Notes under the pieces: generated by a model | The model's input: the letters and a program-made list of their open reading frames with translations, nothing else | Told to the model about the DNA's origin: nothing | Database searches by the model: none | Program-made: the position numbers and the translations under genes | Source: Roseovarius confluentis | Lineage (GTDB): Bacteria; Pseudomonadota; Alphaproteobacteria; Rhodobacterales; Rhodobacteraceae | Reading direction: 5' to 3' | Length of the DNA: 64,000 bases | Assembly (NCBI RefSeq): GCF_002917925.1 | Contig: NZ_PPFE01000004.1 | Location: 1-64,000 of the forward strand | In this document: piece after piece, positions 8,303 to 16,262 of the stretch | Layout of the letters: the number at the start of each line of letters is the position of its first letter | Position numbering within the stretch: position 1 is the stretch's first letter

Positions 8303-9202
8303 ATGGCACAGGTCACCCTGTTGGACGGCTCCATCGGGCAGGAGCTGGTGAAACGCTCGGGCGACCGGGCGACGCCGCTGTGGTCGACGCAGGTGATGAT
8401 CGACCATCCCAAGCTGGTGGGCGAGGTGCACCTGGAATACTTCAACGTCGGCGCGACTGTGGCCACGACCAACACCTACGCGGTGCTGCGCGACCGGCTG
8501 GTGCGGATCGGGTTGGAGGACAAGATCGGGCAACTTACCGGTACGGCGGTGCGGGCCGCGCGTCGGGCCCGGGCGGCGGGCGGCGGCAAGGGGCGGGTGG
8601 CCGGGGCAATCGGACCGCTGGTGCAGTCCTACAAGCCCGAGACCTGCCCGCCCGCCGCCGAGGCTGCGAAGATCTATGCCGAGCCGGTGGCGCTGATGAA
8701 GGATCACGTGGACCTTTTCCTGCTGGAGACGATGTCGTCCGTGGACCAGGCCGAGGGCGCGCTGCGGGCGGCTTCGGGGCAGGGCCTGCCAGTGTGGCTG
8801 GCGGTGAGCGTGGATGACCACGACGGCACGCGCCTGCGCTCGGGTGAGCCGGTGGCGGACCTGGCCGGGACGGTGGAAAAGCACGCGCCGGCGGCGGTGC
8901 TGGTCAATTGCTCGCGGCCCGAAGCGACGGGCGCGGGGATTGAAGTGATCAAGGACTTCGGCCTGCCCTTTGGCGGCTATGCCAACGGGTTCACGGAGAT
9001 CAGCGACGGGTTCCTGGACGACGCGCCAACGGTGGACGCGCTTGAGCAGCGCAAGGACCTTGGGCCGCTGGAATACGCGGAATACGTCATGGGCTGGGTC
9101 GGGCAGGGGGCCACGATCGTTGGCGGCTGTTGCGAGATCGGGCCCGCGCATATCGCGGAGATTGCCCGCTGCCTGCAGGCGGCGGGACACGAGATCGTAT
9201 GA
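8303..9202 (+). CDS. Betaine-homocysteine S-methyltransferase-like enzyme
   Basis: A 299-residue homocysteine S-methyltransferase-domain protein. Zinc ligands expected for the family are present: Cys203 in VNCSRPEA and the pair Cys276-Cys277 in VGGCCEIGP. The N-terminal LLDGSIGQEL and the TTNTYA strand are also typical. Family members move a methyl group from betaine, or another methyl donor, to homocysteine, giving methionine and dimethylglycine. Flanked by two dimethylglycine-type demethylases, it completes the chain betaine to dimethylglycine to sarcosine to glycine. ATG 8303 follows GGGAGGAAG. S-methylmethionine or a sulfonium compound are alternative donors. Confidence 0.87.
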   Translation: MAQVTLLDGSIGQELVKRSGDRATPLWSTQVMIDHPKLVGEVHLEYFNVGATVATTNTYAVLRDRLVRIGLEDKIGQLTGTAVRAARRARAAGGGKGRVAGAIGPLVQSYKPETCPPAAEAAKIYAEPVALMKDHVDLFLLETMSSVDQAEGALRAASGQGLPVWLAVSVDDHDGTRLRSGEPVADLAGTVEKHAPAAVLVNCSRPEATGAGIEVIKDFGLPFGGYANGFTEISDGFLDDAPTVDALEQRKDLGPLEYAEYVMGWVGQGATIVGGCCEIGPAHIAEIARCLQAAGHEIV

Positions 9203-9215
9203 GCGAGGTGACGAG

Positions 9216-9890
9216 ATGAGTGACGGCACGCTTCCCCCCGGCATGGTCCCGGCAAGCGGGCGATTCCGCTTTGAAAGCAGGGAATTCGGGCGTCTGGATT
9301 TCGAGGTGAGCCACGGGAAGGTCGTGCTGTGGAAGAATTTCGAGGACGGGCAGGAAGCCGAGGGCGTGCAACTGGATGTCATGATCGCCGCGCAGAGCCG
9401 GGAGATACCGGACGAGAGCGACGACGCGGAAATGGCCTATTTGCTGGCCCCGGCGCTGACCACAGAATGGCTGAAGATCGATGAATGCCAGTTCGCCAGC
9501 CGGGGCCGTGCGGCGCTGGACGGTGTGACGGTCGATTTCGACTGGCGGAAGATGCCCGATGTGCTGGAGGCGCCGGCGGCGATCCAGGAGGGGTCTTATG
9601 GCTCGACCGACGTGCTGAAGCTGGCGTTGAGCTTTGTGCCGCCGGATCGCTACAGGCTTCAGGTGCAGGCGACGGACGAGTTTGGGCGGTCCTGCGAGAT
9701 CGACGCGGACCTGCCGCTGTTCGAGATCGGCGCGAGCGATTTCTCGATGTCGCGACCGCAGACCGTCGAGGACTGGGTCGACCGGCATTTCGAGCGCGAT
9801 GACTTGCACGTCGAGTGGCGCACGGTGGGGCCGATGACCAACCAGTGGCAGACCCTTTATGCCGCGTTCAAGGAGACAAGCGATGAGTAA
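9216..9890 (+). CDS. Uncharacterised protein in methylated-amine operon
   Basis: A 224-residue soluble, acidic protein that I do not recognise. It has no signal peptide or membrane helix and is rich in Asp, Glu and aromatic residues (FRFESREFGRLDFEVSHGKV, DFDWRKMPDVLEAP, VEDWVDRHFERDDLHVEW). ATG 9216 has GAGGTG six bases upstream. It lies between the betaine-homocysteine-type methyltransferase and demethylase copy 2, and its last eight bases overlap the next start, so it is co-translated with catabolic enzymes. Codon usage resembles its neighbours, arguing for a genuine gene. Function unknown. Confidence 0.75.
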   Translation: MSDGTLPPGMVPASGRFRFESREFGRLDFEVSHGKVVLWKNFEDGQEAEGVQLDVMIAAQSREIPDESDDAEMAYLLAPALTTEWLKIDECQFASRGRAALDGVTVDFDWRKMPDVLEAPAAIQEGSYGSTDVLKLALSFVPPDRYRLQVQATDEFGRSCEIDADLPLFEIGASDFSMSRPQTVEDWVDRHFERDDLHVEWRTVGPMTNQWQTLYAAFKETSDE

Positions 9891-12333
9891 CCTTCCGAAG
9901 CATGCCCGCGTGGTGATTGTGGGAGGCGGCGTGGTGGGCTGTTCGGTGGCCTATCACTTGGCCAAGCTGGGCTGGCGTGACGTGGTGCTGCTGGAGCGCA
10001 AGCAACTGACCAGCGGCACGACGTGGCACGCCGCGGGGCTGATCGCGCAACTGCGGGCAAGTGCGAACATGACGAAGCTGGCAAAATACAGCCAGGAGCT
10101 TTACGGCAACCTGGAGGCCGAGACCGGGGTCGCGACCGGGTTCCGGCGATGCGGGTCGATCACCGTGGCGCTGACCGACGCGCGGCGGGAGGAGATCTAC
10201 CGGCAGGCCGCGATGGCGCGCGCCTTTGGCGTAGACGTGGAAGAGATCAGCGCGGCGGAGGTGAAGACGCGCTATCCGCATCTGAACGCGGACGACGTGA
10301 CCGGGGCGGTTTTCCTGGAAAAGGACGGACAGGCGGATCCGGCGAATATCGCGCTGGCGTTGGCCAAGGGCGCGCGGCAGAACGGGGCGCTGGTGAAGGA
10401 GCGGGTGAAGGTCACCGGGATCGCGCGCGAGGGCCGCCGGGTGACGGGCGTGGACTGGGCCGCTGACGATTGCGGCGAGACGGGGCATATCTCCTGCGAC
10501 ATGATCGTGAACTGCGCGGGCATGTGGGGCCACGAGGTGGGGCGTATGGCGGGTGTGAACGTGCCGCTGCATGCCTGCGAGCATTTCTACATCGTGACCG
10601 AAGGCATCGACGGGCTGGGGCAATTGCCGGTGCTGCGGGTGCCGGACGAATGCGCCTATTACAAGGAAGACGCGGGCAAGATCCTGCTGGGGGCGTTCGA
10701 GCCGAACGCGAAGCCGTGGGGGATGCAGGGCATTCCGGAGAGTTTCGAGTTCGACCAGTTGCCCGAGGATTTCGACCATTTCGAGCCGATCCTCGAAGCG
10801 GCCTGCAACCGGATGCCGATGCTGGCGGAGGCGGGGGTGCACACGTTTTTCAACGGGCCGGAGAGTTTCACGCCGGATGATGCCTATCACCTGGGGCTTT
10901 GCCCGGAGATGGACAATGTGTGGGTGGCCGCCGGGTTCAACTCGATCGGGATTCAGTCGGCGGGCGGCGCGGGGCACGCGCTGAGCCAGTGGATGGACAG
11001 CGGCGAAAAGCCGTTTGACCTGGGCGACGTGGATATTGCCCGGATGCAGCTGTTTCAGGGGAACCGGCATTACCTGTTCGAGCGGTCGAAGGAGACTCTG
11101 GGGCTGCTTTACGCCGATCACTTTCCCTACCTGCAAAAGCGCACGGCGCGGGGCGTGCGGCGGTCGCCGTTTCACCACCACCTGCTGGAGCGCGGCGCGG
11201 TGATGGGAGAGATGGCCGGCTGGGAACGGGCGAACTGGTTCGCCAAGGAAGGACAGGAGCAGGAGTATCGGTACGGCTGGGGGCGGCAGAACTGGTTCGA
11301 GAACGCCGCGGCCGAGCATCACGCGATCCGCACCGGGGTCGGCATGTATGACATGTCGAGTTTCGGCAAGATCCGGGTCGAGGGGCCGGATGCGGAAGTG
11401 TTCCTGAACCATATCGGCGGCGGCGACTATTCGGTACCGAATGGAAAGATCGTCTATACTCAGTTCCTGAACGACCGGGGCGGGATCGAGGCGGATGTGA
11501 CGGTGACCCGACTGAGCGAGACTGCGTACCTGGTGGTGACGCCCGCCGCGACGCGGCTGGCGGACCAGACGTGGATGATGCGGCACAAGGGCGATTTCAA
11601 CGTGGTGATCACCGACGTGACGGCGGGCGAGGGCGTGCTGGCGGTGATGGGGCCGGATGCCCGCAAGCTGATGCAGGCGGTTAGCCCGAACGACTTTTCC
11701 AACGAGGCGAACCCGTTCGGCACGGCGCAGGAGATCGAGCTGGGCATGGGGCTCGCGCGGGTGCACCGGGTGAGTTACGTGGGCGAGCTGGGCTGGGAGA
11801 TTTACGTCGGCGCGGATATGGCGGGACACGTGTTCGAGACGCTTTACGAGGCCGGGCAGGAACATGGGCTGAAGCTGTGCGGGATGCACGTGATGGACTC
11901 GTGCCGGATCGAAAAAGGGTTCCGGCATTTCGGGCATGACATCACATGCGAGGATCACGTGCTGGAGGCGGGGCTGGGCTTTGCCGTTAAGACGGAGAAG
12001 GCGGAGTTCATCGGCCGCGACGCGGTCCTGCGCAAGAAGGAGGCGGGAGTGTCGAAACGGTTGGTGCAATTCCGGCTGACCGATCCCGAGCCGTTGGTCT
12101 ATCACAACGAGCCGGTGCTGCGGGATGGCGAGATCGTGGGGTATCTGTGTTCGGGGGCGTATGGTCACCACCTGGGCGGGGCGATCGGGATGGGATATGT
12201 GCCCTGTCCGGGTGAGAGCGTGCAGGAGGTGCTGGCGTCGGATTACGAGATCGACGTGGCGGGGACGCGGGTAAAGGCCGAAGCGTCGCTGAAGCCGATG
12301 TATGACCCGAAATCGGAGCGTGTGAAGGTTTGA
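9883..12333 (+). CDS. FAD-dependent demethylase fused to GcvT domain (dimethylglycine dehydrogenase-like), copy 2
   Basis: An 816-residue paralogue of the gene at 4070 with the same domain order: FAD motif GGGVVG (residues 14-19), TWHAAG with His49 for likely covalent FAD, bridging MAGWERANWF segment, then GcvT domain (GKIRVEGPDAEVFLNH, SYVGELGWEIYVG, CRIEKGFRHFGHDI). It diverges from copy 1 in the substrate-binding half (for example ALTDARREEIYRQA versus RLAHSKERMQEFE), so the two probably serve different steps, such as dimethylglycine and sarcosine. ATG 9883 overlaps the preceding gene. It is the last gene of the operon. Confidence 0.9.
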   Translation: MSNLPKHARVVIVGGGVVGCSVAYHLAKLGWRDVVLLERKQLTSGTTWHAAGLIAQLRASANMTKLAKYSQELYGNLEAETGVATGFRRCGSITVALTDARREEIYRQAAMARAFGVDVEEISAAEVKTRYPHLNADDVTGAVFLEKDGQADPANIALALAKGARQNGALVKERVKVTGIAREGRRVTGVDWAADDCGETGHISCDMIVNCAGMWGHEVGRMAGVNVPLHACEHFYIVTEGIDGLGQLPVLRVPDECAYYKEDAGKILLGAFEPNAKPWGMQGIPESFEFDQLPEDFDHFEPILEAACNRMPMLAEAGVHTFFNGPESFTPDDAYHLGLCPEMDNVWVAAGFNSIGIQSAGGAGHALSQWMDSGEKPFDLGDVDIARMQLFQGNRHYLFERSKETLGLLYADHFPYLQKRTARGVRRSPFHHHLLERGAVMGEMAGWERANWFAKEGQEQEYRYGWGRQNWFENAAAEHHAIRTGVGMYDMSSFGKIRVEGPDAEVFLNHIGGGDYSVPNGKIVYTQFLNDRGGIEADVTVTRLSETAYLVVTPAATRLADQTWMMRHKGDFNVVITDVTAGEGVLAVMGPDARKLMQAVSPNDFSNEANPFGTAQEIELGMGLARVHRVSYVGELGWEIYVGADMAGHVFETLYEAGQEHGLKLCGMHVMDSCRIEKGFRHFGHDITCEDHVLEAGLGFAVKTEKAEFIGRDAVLRKKEAGVSKRLVQFRLTDPEPLVYHNEPVLRDGEIVGYLCSGAYGHHLGGAIGMGYVPCPGESVQEVLASDYEIDVAGTRVKAEASLKPMYDPKSERVKV

Positions 12334-12367
12334 CGCCTCGGACGGGAGCATTGCCAAGATCAAAAAG

Positions 12368-12398
12368 CATTTTCTGCCAGATAGATAGACAGAAAATG
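12368..12398 (+). terminator. Candidate terminator hairpin after the demethylase operon
   Basis: CATTTTCTG (12368-12376) and CAGAAAATG (12390-12398) form a perfect 9-bp stem with a 13-base loop, 35 bases after the stop of copy 2. The stem is AT-rich and followed by ATTATTT rather than a clean T-run, so termination strength is uncertain. Confidence 0.4.
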
Positions 12399-12791
12399 AT
12401 TATTTGATCCGCATTTTTTACACGTTTCGCCTTCAGGTTAACGAGGAAGCGGTTTCCCTGCGTTCACTAGCGTCATACCCTGAAGCACTGTAAAACTTGC
12501 CAAACCGCTTGGGCCACTTCAGGTCAATGCTTGCGGGGCCGGAGCATAATGAAATCAAACGGCGTTCATCATTTGCAAGCTTGACGCCAAGCGGCTTTGG
12601 AGCCAACAACAGAAGTCCGGAAAGGCGGTGTGTAGGCCAAGTCAGGAACTCAGGCAGTTTCAACGGACAATGGGCCAACGACCGAACAGGACCAGTCAGA
12701 TCGAGCGGTCCTTTTTGGCACCGGAAATCAAAGGTTACGAAAGCCCGACAAAGAATTCTGAATCAGAGTGAAGAGACGAATATTGTGAGCC

Positions 12792-12807
12792 CTTTCGCAT
12801 GCGAAAG
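12792..12807. promoter_or_regulatory. Perfect palindrome in the rfbC leader
   Basis: CTTTCGCATGCGAAAG is a perfect 16-base palindrome 24 bases before the rfbC start, followed by GTTTTA. It shares the core TTTCGC-NN-GCGAAA with a second palindrome just after rfbA (16226-16239). It could be a protein-binding site or a small attenuator/terminator-like hairpin. Confidence 0.5.
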
Positions 12808-12831
12808 TTTTACCAGTGGTCGGAGGTCGCC

Positions 12832-13404
12832 ATGCTGATCGAAGAGACCACGCTGCCTGGAGTGCTGCGCCTGACGCCACGCCGGTTCGGCGACCATCGT
12901 GGCTTTTTTGCCGAGACCTACAATGTCGACACGATGGCAGCGGCAGGGATCGACACGGTTTTTGTGCAAGACAACCAATCACTCTCGGAGCAGGCGGGCA
13001 CCCTGCGGGGCCTGCATTTCCAAGCGCCGCCCCATGCCCAGGCCAAGCTGGTGCGCTGCGGGCGCGGAGCACTCTTCGATGTCGCTGTCGATCTGCGTCG
13101 CGGCAGTCCCACCTACGGTCACTGGCTGGGCGAAACATTGTCGTTCGAAAACGGTGTACAACTTTTGATCCCGGCGGGCTTTGCCCATGGTTTCGTGACC
13201 CTGCAGCAAGAGACCGAGATTATCTATAAATGCTCTGACCTTTACGCCCCCGAGGCAGAAGGCGCGCTGAAATGGGACGATCCGGACCTTGCCATCGACT
13301 GGCCGCTTGATGGCCGCGCGCCGGTGATCTCGGACAAGGACGCGCGGGCGCCGGCCCTGCGGGATTTCGACAGCCCGTTTGTCTGGGACGGGGCAGTAAC
13401 ATGA
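12832..13404 (+). CDS. rfbC: dTDP-4-dehydrorhamnose 3,5-epimerase
   Basis: A 190-residue cupin-fold epimerase. It shows the RmlC signatures: [33 protein letters not shown] with the catalytic-region RGLHFQ stretch, [18 protein letters not shown] and [12 protein letters not shown]. It performs the third step in dTDP-L-rhamnose synthesis in the cytosol. ATG 12832 has GGAGG seven bases upstream; an in-frame ATG at 12799 lies inside the palindrome and lacks a ribosome site. The stop overlaps the rfbB start by four bases. First gene of the rfbCBDA operon. Confidence 0.96.
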   Translation: MLIEETTLPGVLRLTPRRFGDHRGFFAETYNVDTMAAAGIDTVFVQDNQSLSEQAGTLRGLHFQAPPHAQAKLVRCGRGALFDVAVDLRRGSPTYGHWLGETLSFENGVQLLIPAGFAHGFVTLQQETEIIYKCSDLYAPEAEGALKWDDPDLAIDWPLDGRAPVISDKDARAPALRDFDSPFVWDGAVT

Positions 13405-14438
13405 AGCTGCTCGTGACCGGAGGGGCGGGATTCATAGGCTCGGCGGTGGTGCGCCGGGCGATGGCCGACGGGCATTCGGTGGTCAACCTGGATGCGCTGA
13501 CCTATGCGGCCTGTCTCGAGAACGTCGCCTCGGTTGCCGATCACCCAGATTACGCGTTCGAGCAGGCCGACATCCGTGACAGAGCCGCCCTGGACCGGAT
13601 TTTTTCCCAACACAGGCCAGACGCAGTAATGCATCTTGCCGCCGAGTCCCATGTGGACCGCTCCATCGACGGCCCGGCGACGTTTATCGAAACCAACGTG
13701 CTGGGCACCTTCCACCTGCTGGAGGCCGCGCGCAGCTATTGGCACGGACAAGGGCGGCCCCAGGACTTTCGGTTTCACCATATCTCCACGGATGAGGTGT
13801 TCGGCTCTCTGGGAGAGGAAGGAATGTTTACCGAAGAAACGCCTTACGATCCGCGCAGTCCCTATTCCGCCTCGAAAGCCTCAAGCGACCACATGGTGCG
13901 CGCGTGGCAGGAAACTTATGGCCTGCCCATCCTGCTGACCAATTGCTCCAACAATTACGGGCCTTTCCATTTCCCTGAAAAGCTGGTGCCGGTGGTGATC
14001 CTGAATGCGCTCGCGAACAAGCCGATCGCAGTCTACGGCAAGGGCGAGAATGTGCGCGACTGGCTTTATGTCGAGGATCATGCTGACGCGCTTTTGCTGG
14101 TACTGGAAAAGGGCAAGGTGGGGCGCAGCTATAACATCGGCGGCGAGAACGAGGCGCGCAATATCGATCTTGTGCAGATGATCTGTGCCATTCTTGACAG
14201 GTTGCGGCCGGGAACAAGGCCCTATGCAAGCCTGATCGAGTTTGTGGCCGATCGACCCGGCCACGACCTGCGCTATGCGATCGACCCTGCGCGCATCCGG
14301 GACGAACTGGGTTGGCGGCCGTCCGTAACGCTTGAAGAGGGACTGGAGCGGACCGTGCGCTGGTATCTGGACAATGAGGCGTGGTGGCGCGCGTTGCTCG
14401 ACCGTGAAGGTGTCGGCCGCCGGTTGGGCACGGCGTGA
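13401..14438 (+). CDS. rfbB: dTDP-glucose 4,6-dehydratase
   Basis: A 345-residue extended short-chain dehydrogenase with N-terminal NAD motif [12 protein letters not shown], the [15 protein letters not shown] segment, [12 protein letters not shown] with the Thr-Asp-Glu catalytic group, [15 protein letters not shown] (Tyr-x-x-x-Lys) and [14 protein letters not shown]. It converts dTDP-glucose to dTDP-4-keto-6-deoxyglucose. It overlaps rfbC and rfbD by four bases on each side (ATGA and GTGA), which indicates coupled translation. Confidence 0.96.
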   Translation: MKLLVTGGAGFIGSAVVRRAMADGHSVVNLDALTYAACLENVASVADHPDYAFEQADIRDRAALDRIFSQHRPDAVMHLAAESHVDRSIDGPATFIETNVLGTFHLLEAARSYWHGQGRPQDFRFHHISTDEVFGSLGEEGMFTEETPYDPRSPYSASKASSDHMVRAWQETYGLPILLTNCSNNYGPFHFPEKLVPVVILNALANKPIAVYGKGENVRDWLYVEDHADALLLVLEKGKVGRSYNIGGENEARNIDLVQMICAILDRLRPGTRPYASLIEFVADRPGHDLRYAIDPARIRDELGWRPSVTLEEGLERTVRWYLDNEAWWRALLDREGVGRRLGTA

Positions 14439-15277
14439 TCCTGGTTTTCGGAAGAACCGGCCAGGTGGCGACGGAGCTGCAGCGCCAGGCGTCGGTCACG
14501 GCCCTGGGACGCGATACGGCAGACCTGTCAGATCCGGAGGCCTGCAGCGCCGCGATCGAGGCACACGCACCGGCGGTTGTGATCAACGCCGCCGCCTGGA
14601 CCGCTGTCGATGCGGCCGAGGCGCAGGAAAGTGATGCGATGCGGATCAATGCCAAAGCACCGGGTGCCATGGCGCAGGCTTGTTGCGCACTGGAGATTCC
14701 GTTCCTGCATATCTCGACCGATTACGTATTTGAGGGCTCTGGCACCCGAGCTTGGCGTGAGACAGACCCTGTTGCACCGAAAAGCGCCTATGGGCGCACC
14801 AAGCTTGCCGGAGAGCACCAGGTTGCGGAGGCCGGAGGGCACTGGGCGATCCTGCGCACCTCGTGGATATTTTCGGCCCATGGGGGCAATTTCGTGAAAA
14901 CGATGTTGCGTCTGTCCGAGAGCCGCGACCGCCTGAGTATTGTCGCCGACCAGGTGGGCTGCCCGACCCCGGCGGCGGATATCGCGGCAACGCTGTTGCG
15001 CATGGGACGTGAGATGACAAAAGGGCAGGGGGGTGGTCTTTATCACTACGGCGGCCAGCCTCCGGTCAGCTGGGCAGATTTTGCCCGCGCGATTTTTGCG
15101 AATGCCGGCAAGACCGTTACGGTCGAGGATATTCCGACCAGCGCCTATCCCACGCCGGCAGAGCGGCCGCGGAATTCCCGGCTCGACTGTGCGAAGCTGA
15201 CGAGGGATTTTGGAATTGAGCCGCCGGACTGGACCACAGGACTGGTCAACGTGTTAAAGGAATTGGACAGAGTATGA
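14435..15277 (+). CDS. rfbD: dTDP-4-dehydrorhamnose reductase
   Basis: A 280-residue RmlD-type reductase starting at GTG 14435: NAD(P) motif [36 protein letters not shown] and [12 protein letters not shown] with the catalytic Tyr-x-x-x-Lys; C-terminal [12 protein letters not shown] is family-typical. It makes dTDP-L-rhamnose, the final step. Both ends overlap neighbours by four bases. Confidence 0.95.
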   Translation: MILVFGRTGQVATELQRQASVTALGRDTADLSDPEACSAAIEAHAPAVVINAAAWTAVDAAEAQESDAMRINAKAPGAMAQACCALEIPFLHISTDYVFEGSGTRAWRETDPVAPKSAYGRTKLAGEHQVAEAGGHWAILRTSWIFSAHGGNFVKTMLRLSESRDRLSIVADQVGCPTPAADIAATLLRMGREMTKGQGGGLYHYGGQPPVSWADFARAIFANAGKTVTVEDIPTSAYPTPAERPRNSRLDCAKLTRDFGIEPPDWTTGLVNVLKELDRV

Positions 15278-16173
15278 CCGCGCAATCAGCAACAGGCCGC
15301 AAAGGCATCATTCTGGCGGGTGGATCGGGGACACGCCTCTATCCCATCACGATGGGCGTTTCGAAACAGCTTTTGCCGGTCTATGATAAGCCGATGATCT
15401 ATTATCCCTTGTCTGCGCTGATGCTGACGGGGATCCGTGAGATCTGTGTCATCACGACACCGCAGGATCAGGATCAGTTCCGCCGCACGCTTGGGGATGG
15501 GGCGCAATGGGGCCTGTCGCTGACCTATGTGACCCAGTCCAGCCCCGATGGGCTGGCGCAGGCGTATCTGCTGGCGGAGTCGTTTTTGGATGGTGCCCCA
15601 AGCGCCATGGTTCTGGGCGACAATATTTTCTTTGGCCACGGCCTGCCGGAACGCCTGCACGAGGCCGACGGAACCGTGACGGGGGGGACCGTCTTTGGGT
15701 ACCGCGTGGCCGATCCCGAACGATATGGGGTGGTGGATTTCGCCCCCGATGGCACGGTGCGCAGCATCGTGGAAAAGCCGGAGGTGGCCCCGTCGCCCTA
15801 TGCCGTGACCGGGCTTTATTTCCTCGACAGCACGGCGTCCGAGCGCGCCCGGCATGTGACCCCGTCATCGCGTGGCGAGCTTGAGATCGTCTCGCTGCTC
15901 GAGTCCTATCTTGCCGATGGGCAGCTGAGCGTGCAGCAGATGGGGCGGGGATATGCCTGGCTTGATACCGGCACGCATGGGTCCTTGCTGGACGCGGGCA
16001 ATTTCGTGCGGACGCTGTCAGACCGGCAGGGCCAGCAGGTTGGATGCCCCGAGGAGATCGCGTTTCAGCAGGGCTGGATCGATGCTGAACAGCTCGAGGC
16101 CCGGGCCGCGCTGTTTGGGAAAACAGGCTATGGTGCCTATCTCAAACGGCTGGCGCTTTATCCCCGCGATTAG
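15274..16173 (+). CDS. rfbA: Glucose-1-phosphate thymidylyltransferase
   Basis: A 299-residue RmlA nucleotidyltransferase: GGSGTRLYPITMGVSKQLLP at the N terminus, DKPMIYYPLSALMLTGIR, ALGDNIFFGHG, VEKPEVAPSPYAVTGLYF and WLDTGTHGSLLDA. It activates glucose-1-phosphate to dTDP-glucose, the first step of the rhamnose pathway, and is normally feedback-inhibited by dTDP-rhamnose. It is the last gene of the set, overlapping rfbD by four bases. Confidence 0.96.
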   Translation: MTAQSATGRKGIILAGGSGTRLYPITMGVSKQLLPVYDKPMIYYPLSALMLTGIREICVITTPQDQDQFRRTLGDGAQWGLSLTYVTQSSPDGLAQAYLLAESFLDGAPSAMVLGDNIFFGHGLPERLHEADGTVTGGTVFGYRVADPERYGVVDFAPDGTVRSIVEKPEVAPSPYAVTGLYFLDSTASERARHVTPSSRGELEIVSLLESYLADGQLSVQQMGRGYAWLDTGTHGSLLDAGNFVRTLSDRQGQQVGCPEEIAFQQGWIDAEQLEARAALFGKTGYGAYLKRLALYPRD

Positions 16174-16223
16174 GGTCAGGTGCAGGGCAGAGGCGCGCAC
16201 CGCAAAACAGAGACTGTTATGTG

Positions 16224-16240
16224 CTTTTCGCAAGCGAAAG
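16224..16240. promoter_or_regulatory. Second TTTCGC-NN-GCGAAA palindrome, downstream of rfbA
   Basis: CTTTTCGCAAGCGAAAG lies in the 89-base gap between convergent rfbA and the RTX gene. TTTCGC and GCGAAA arms flank AA. It matches the palindrome in the rfbC leader apart from the two central bases and one inserted T. In this position it could also act as a weak bidirectional terminator, though no T-run follows. Confidence 0.45.
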
Positions 16241-16262
16241 GTGGTGGCCTGATCAAGCCCTT

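Larger units (their letters stand above)
12334..12831. other. Long intergenic region between the demethylase operon and rfbCBDA
   Basis: About 500 bases without a gene I can support. The first part holds an AT-rich inverted repeat (12368-12398). The end holds a perfect 16-base palindrome (12792-12807) and the rfbC ribosome site. The middle is less GC-rich than neighbouring genes; overlapping short frames on both strands lack recognisable protein features. The rfb promoter should lie here, but no -35/-10 pair stands out. Confidence 0.6.

Noticed and set aside
9868..12363. 831-codon open frame on the minus strand
   Set aside because: Antisense to the second FAD/GcvT gene with low-complexity His/Arg/Pro composition and no motifs.
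12433..12838. Overlapping small frames on both strands before rfbC (113 codons plus, 81 codons minus)
   Set aside because: No ribosome site or motif, and the plus frame runs into the palindrome and the rfbC ribosome site.
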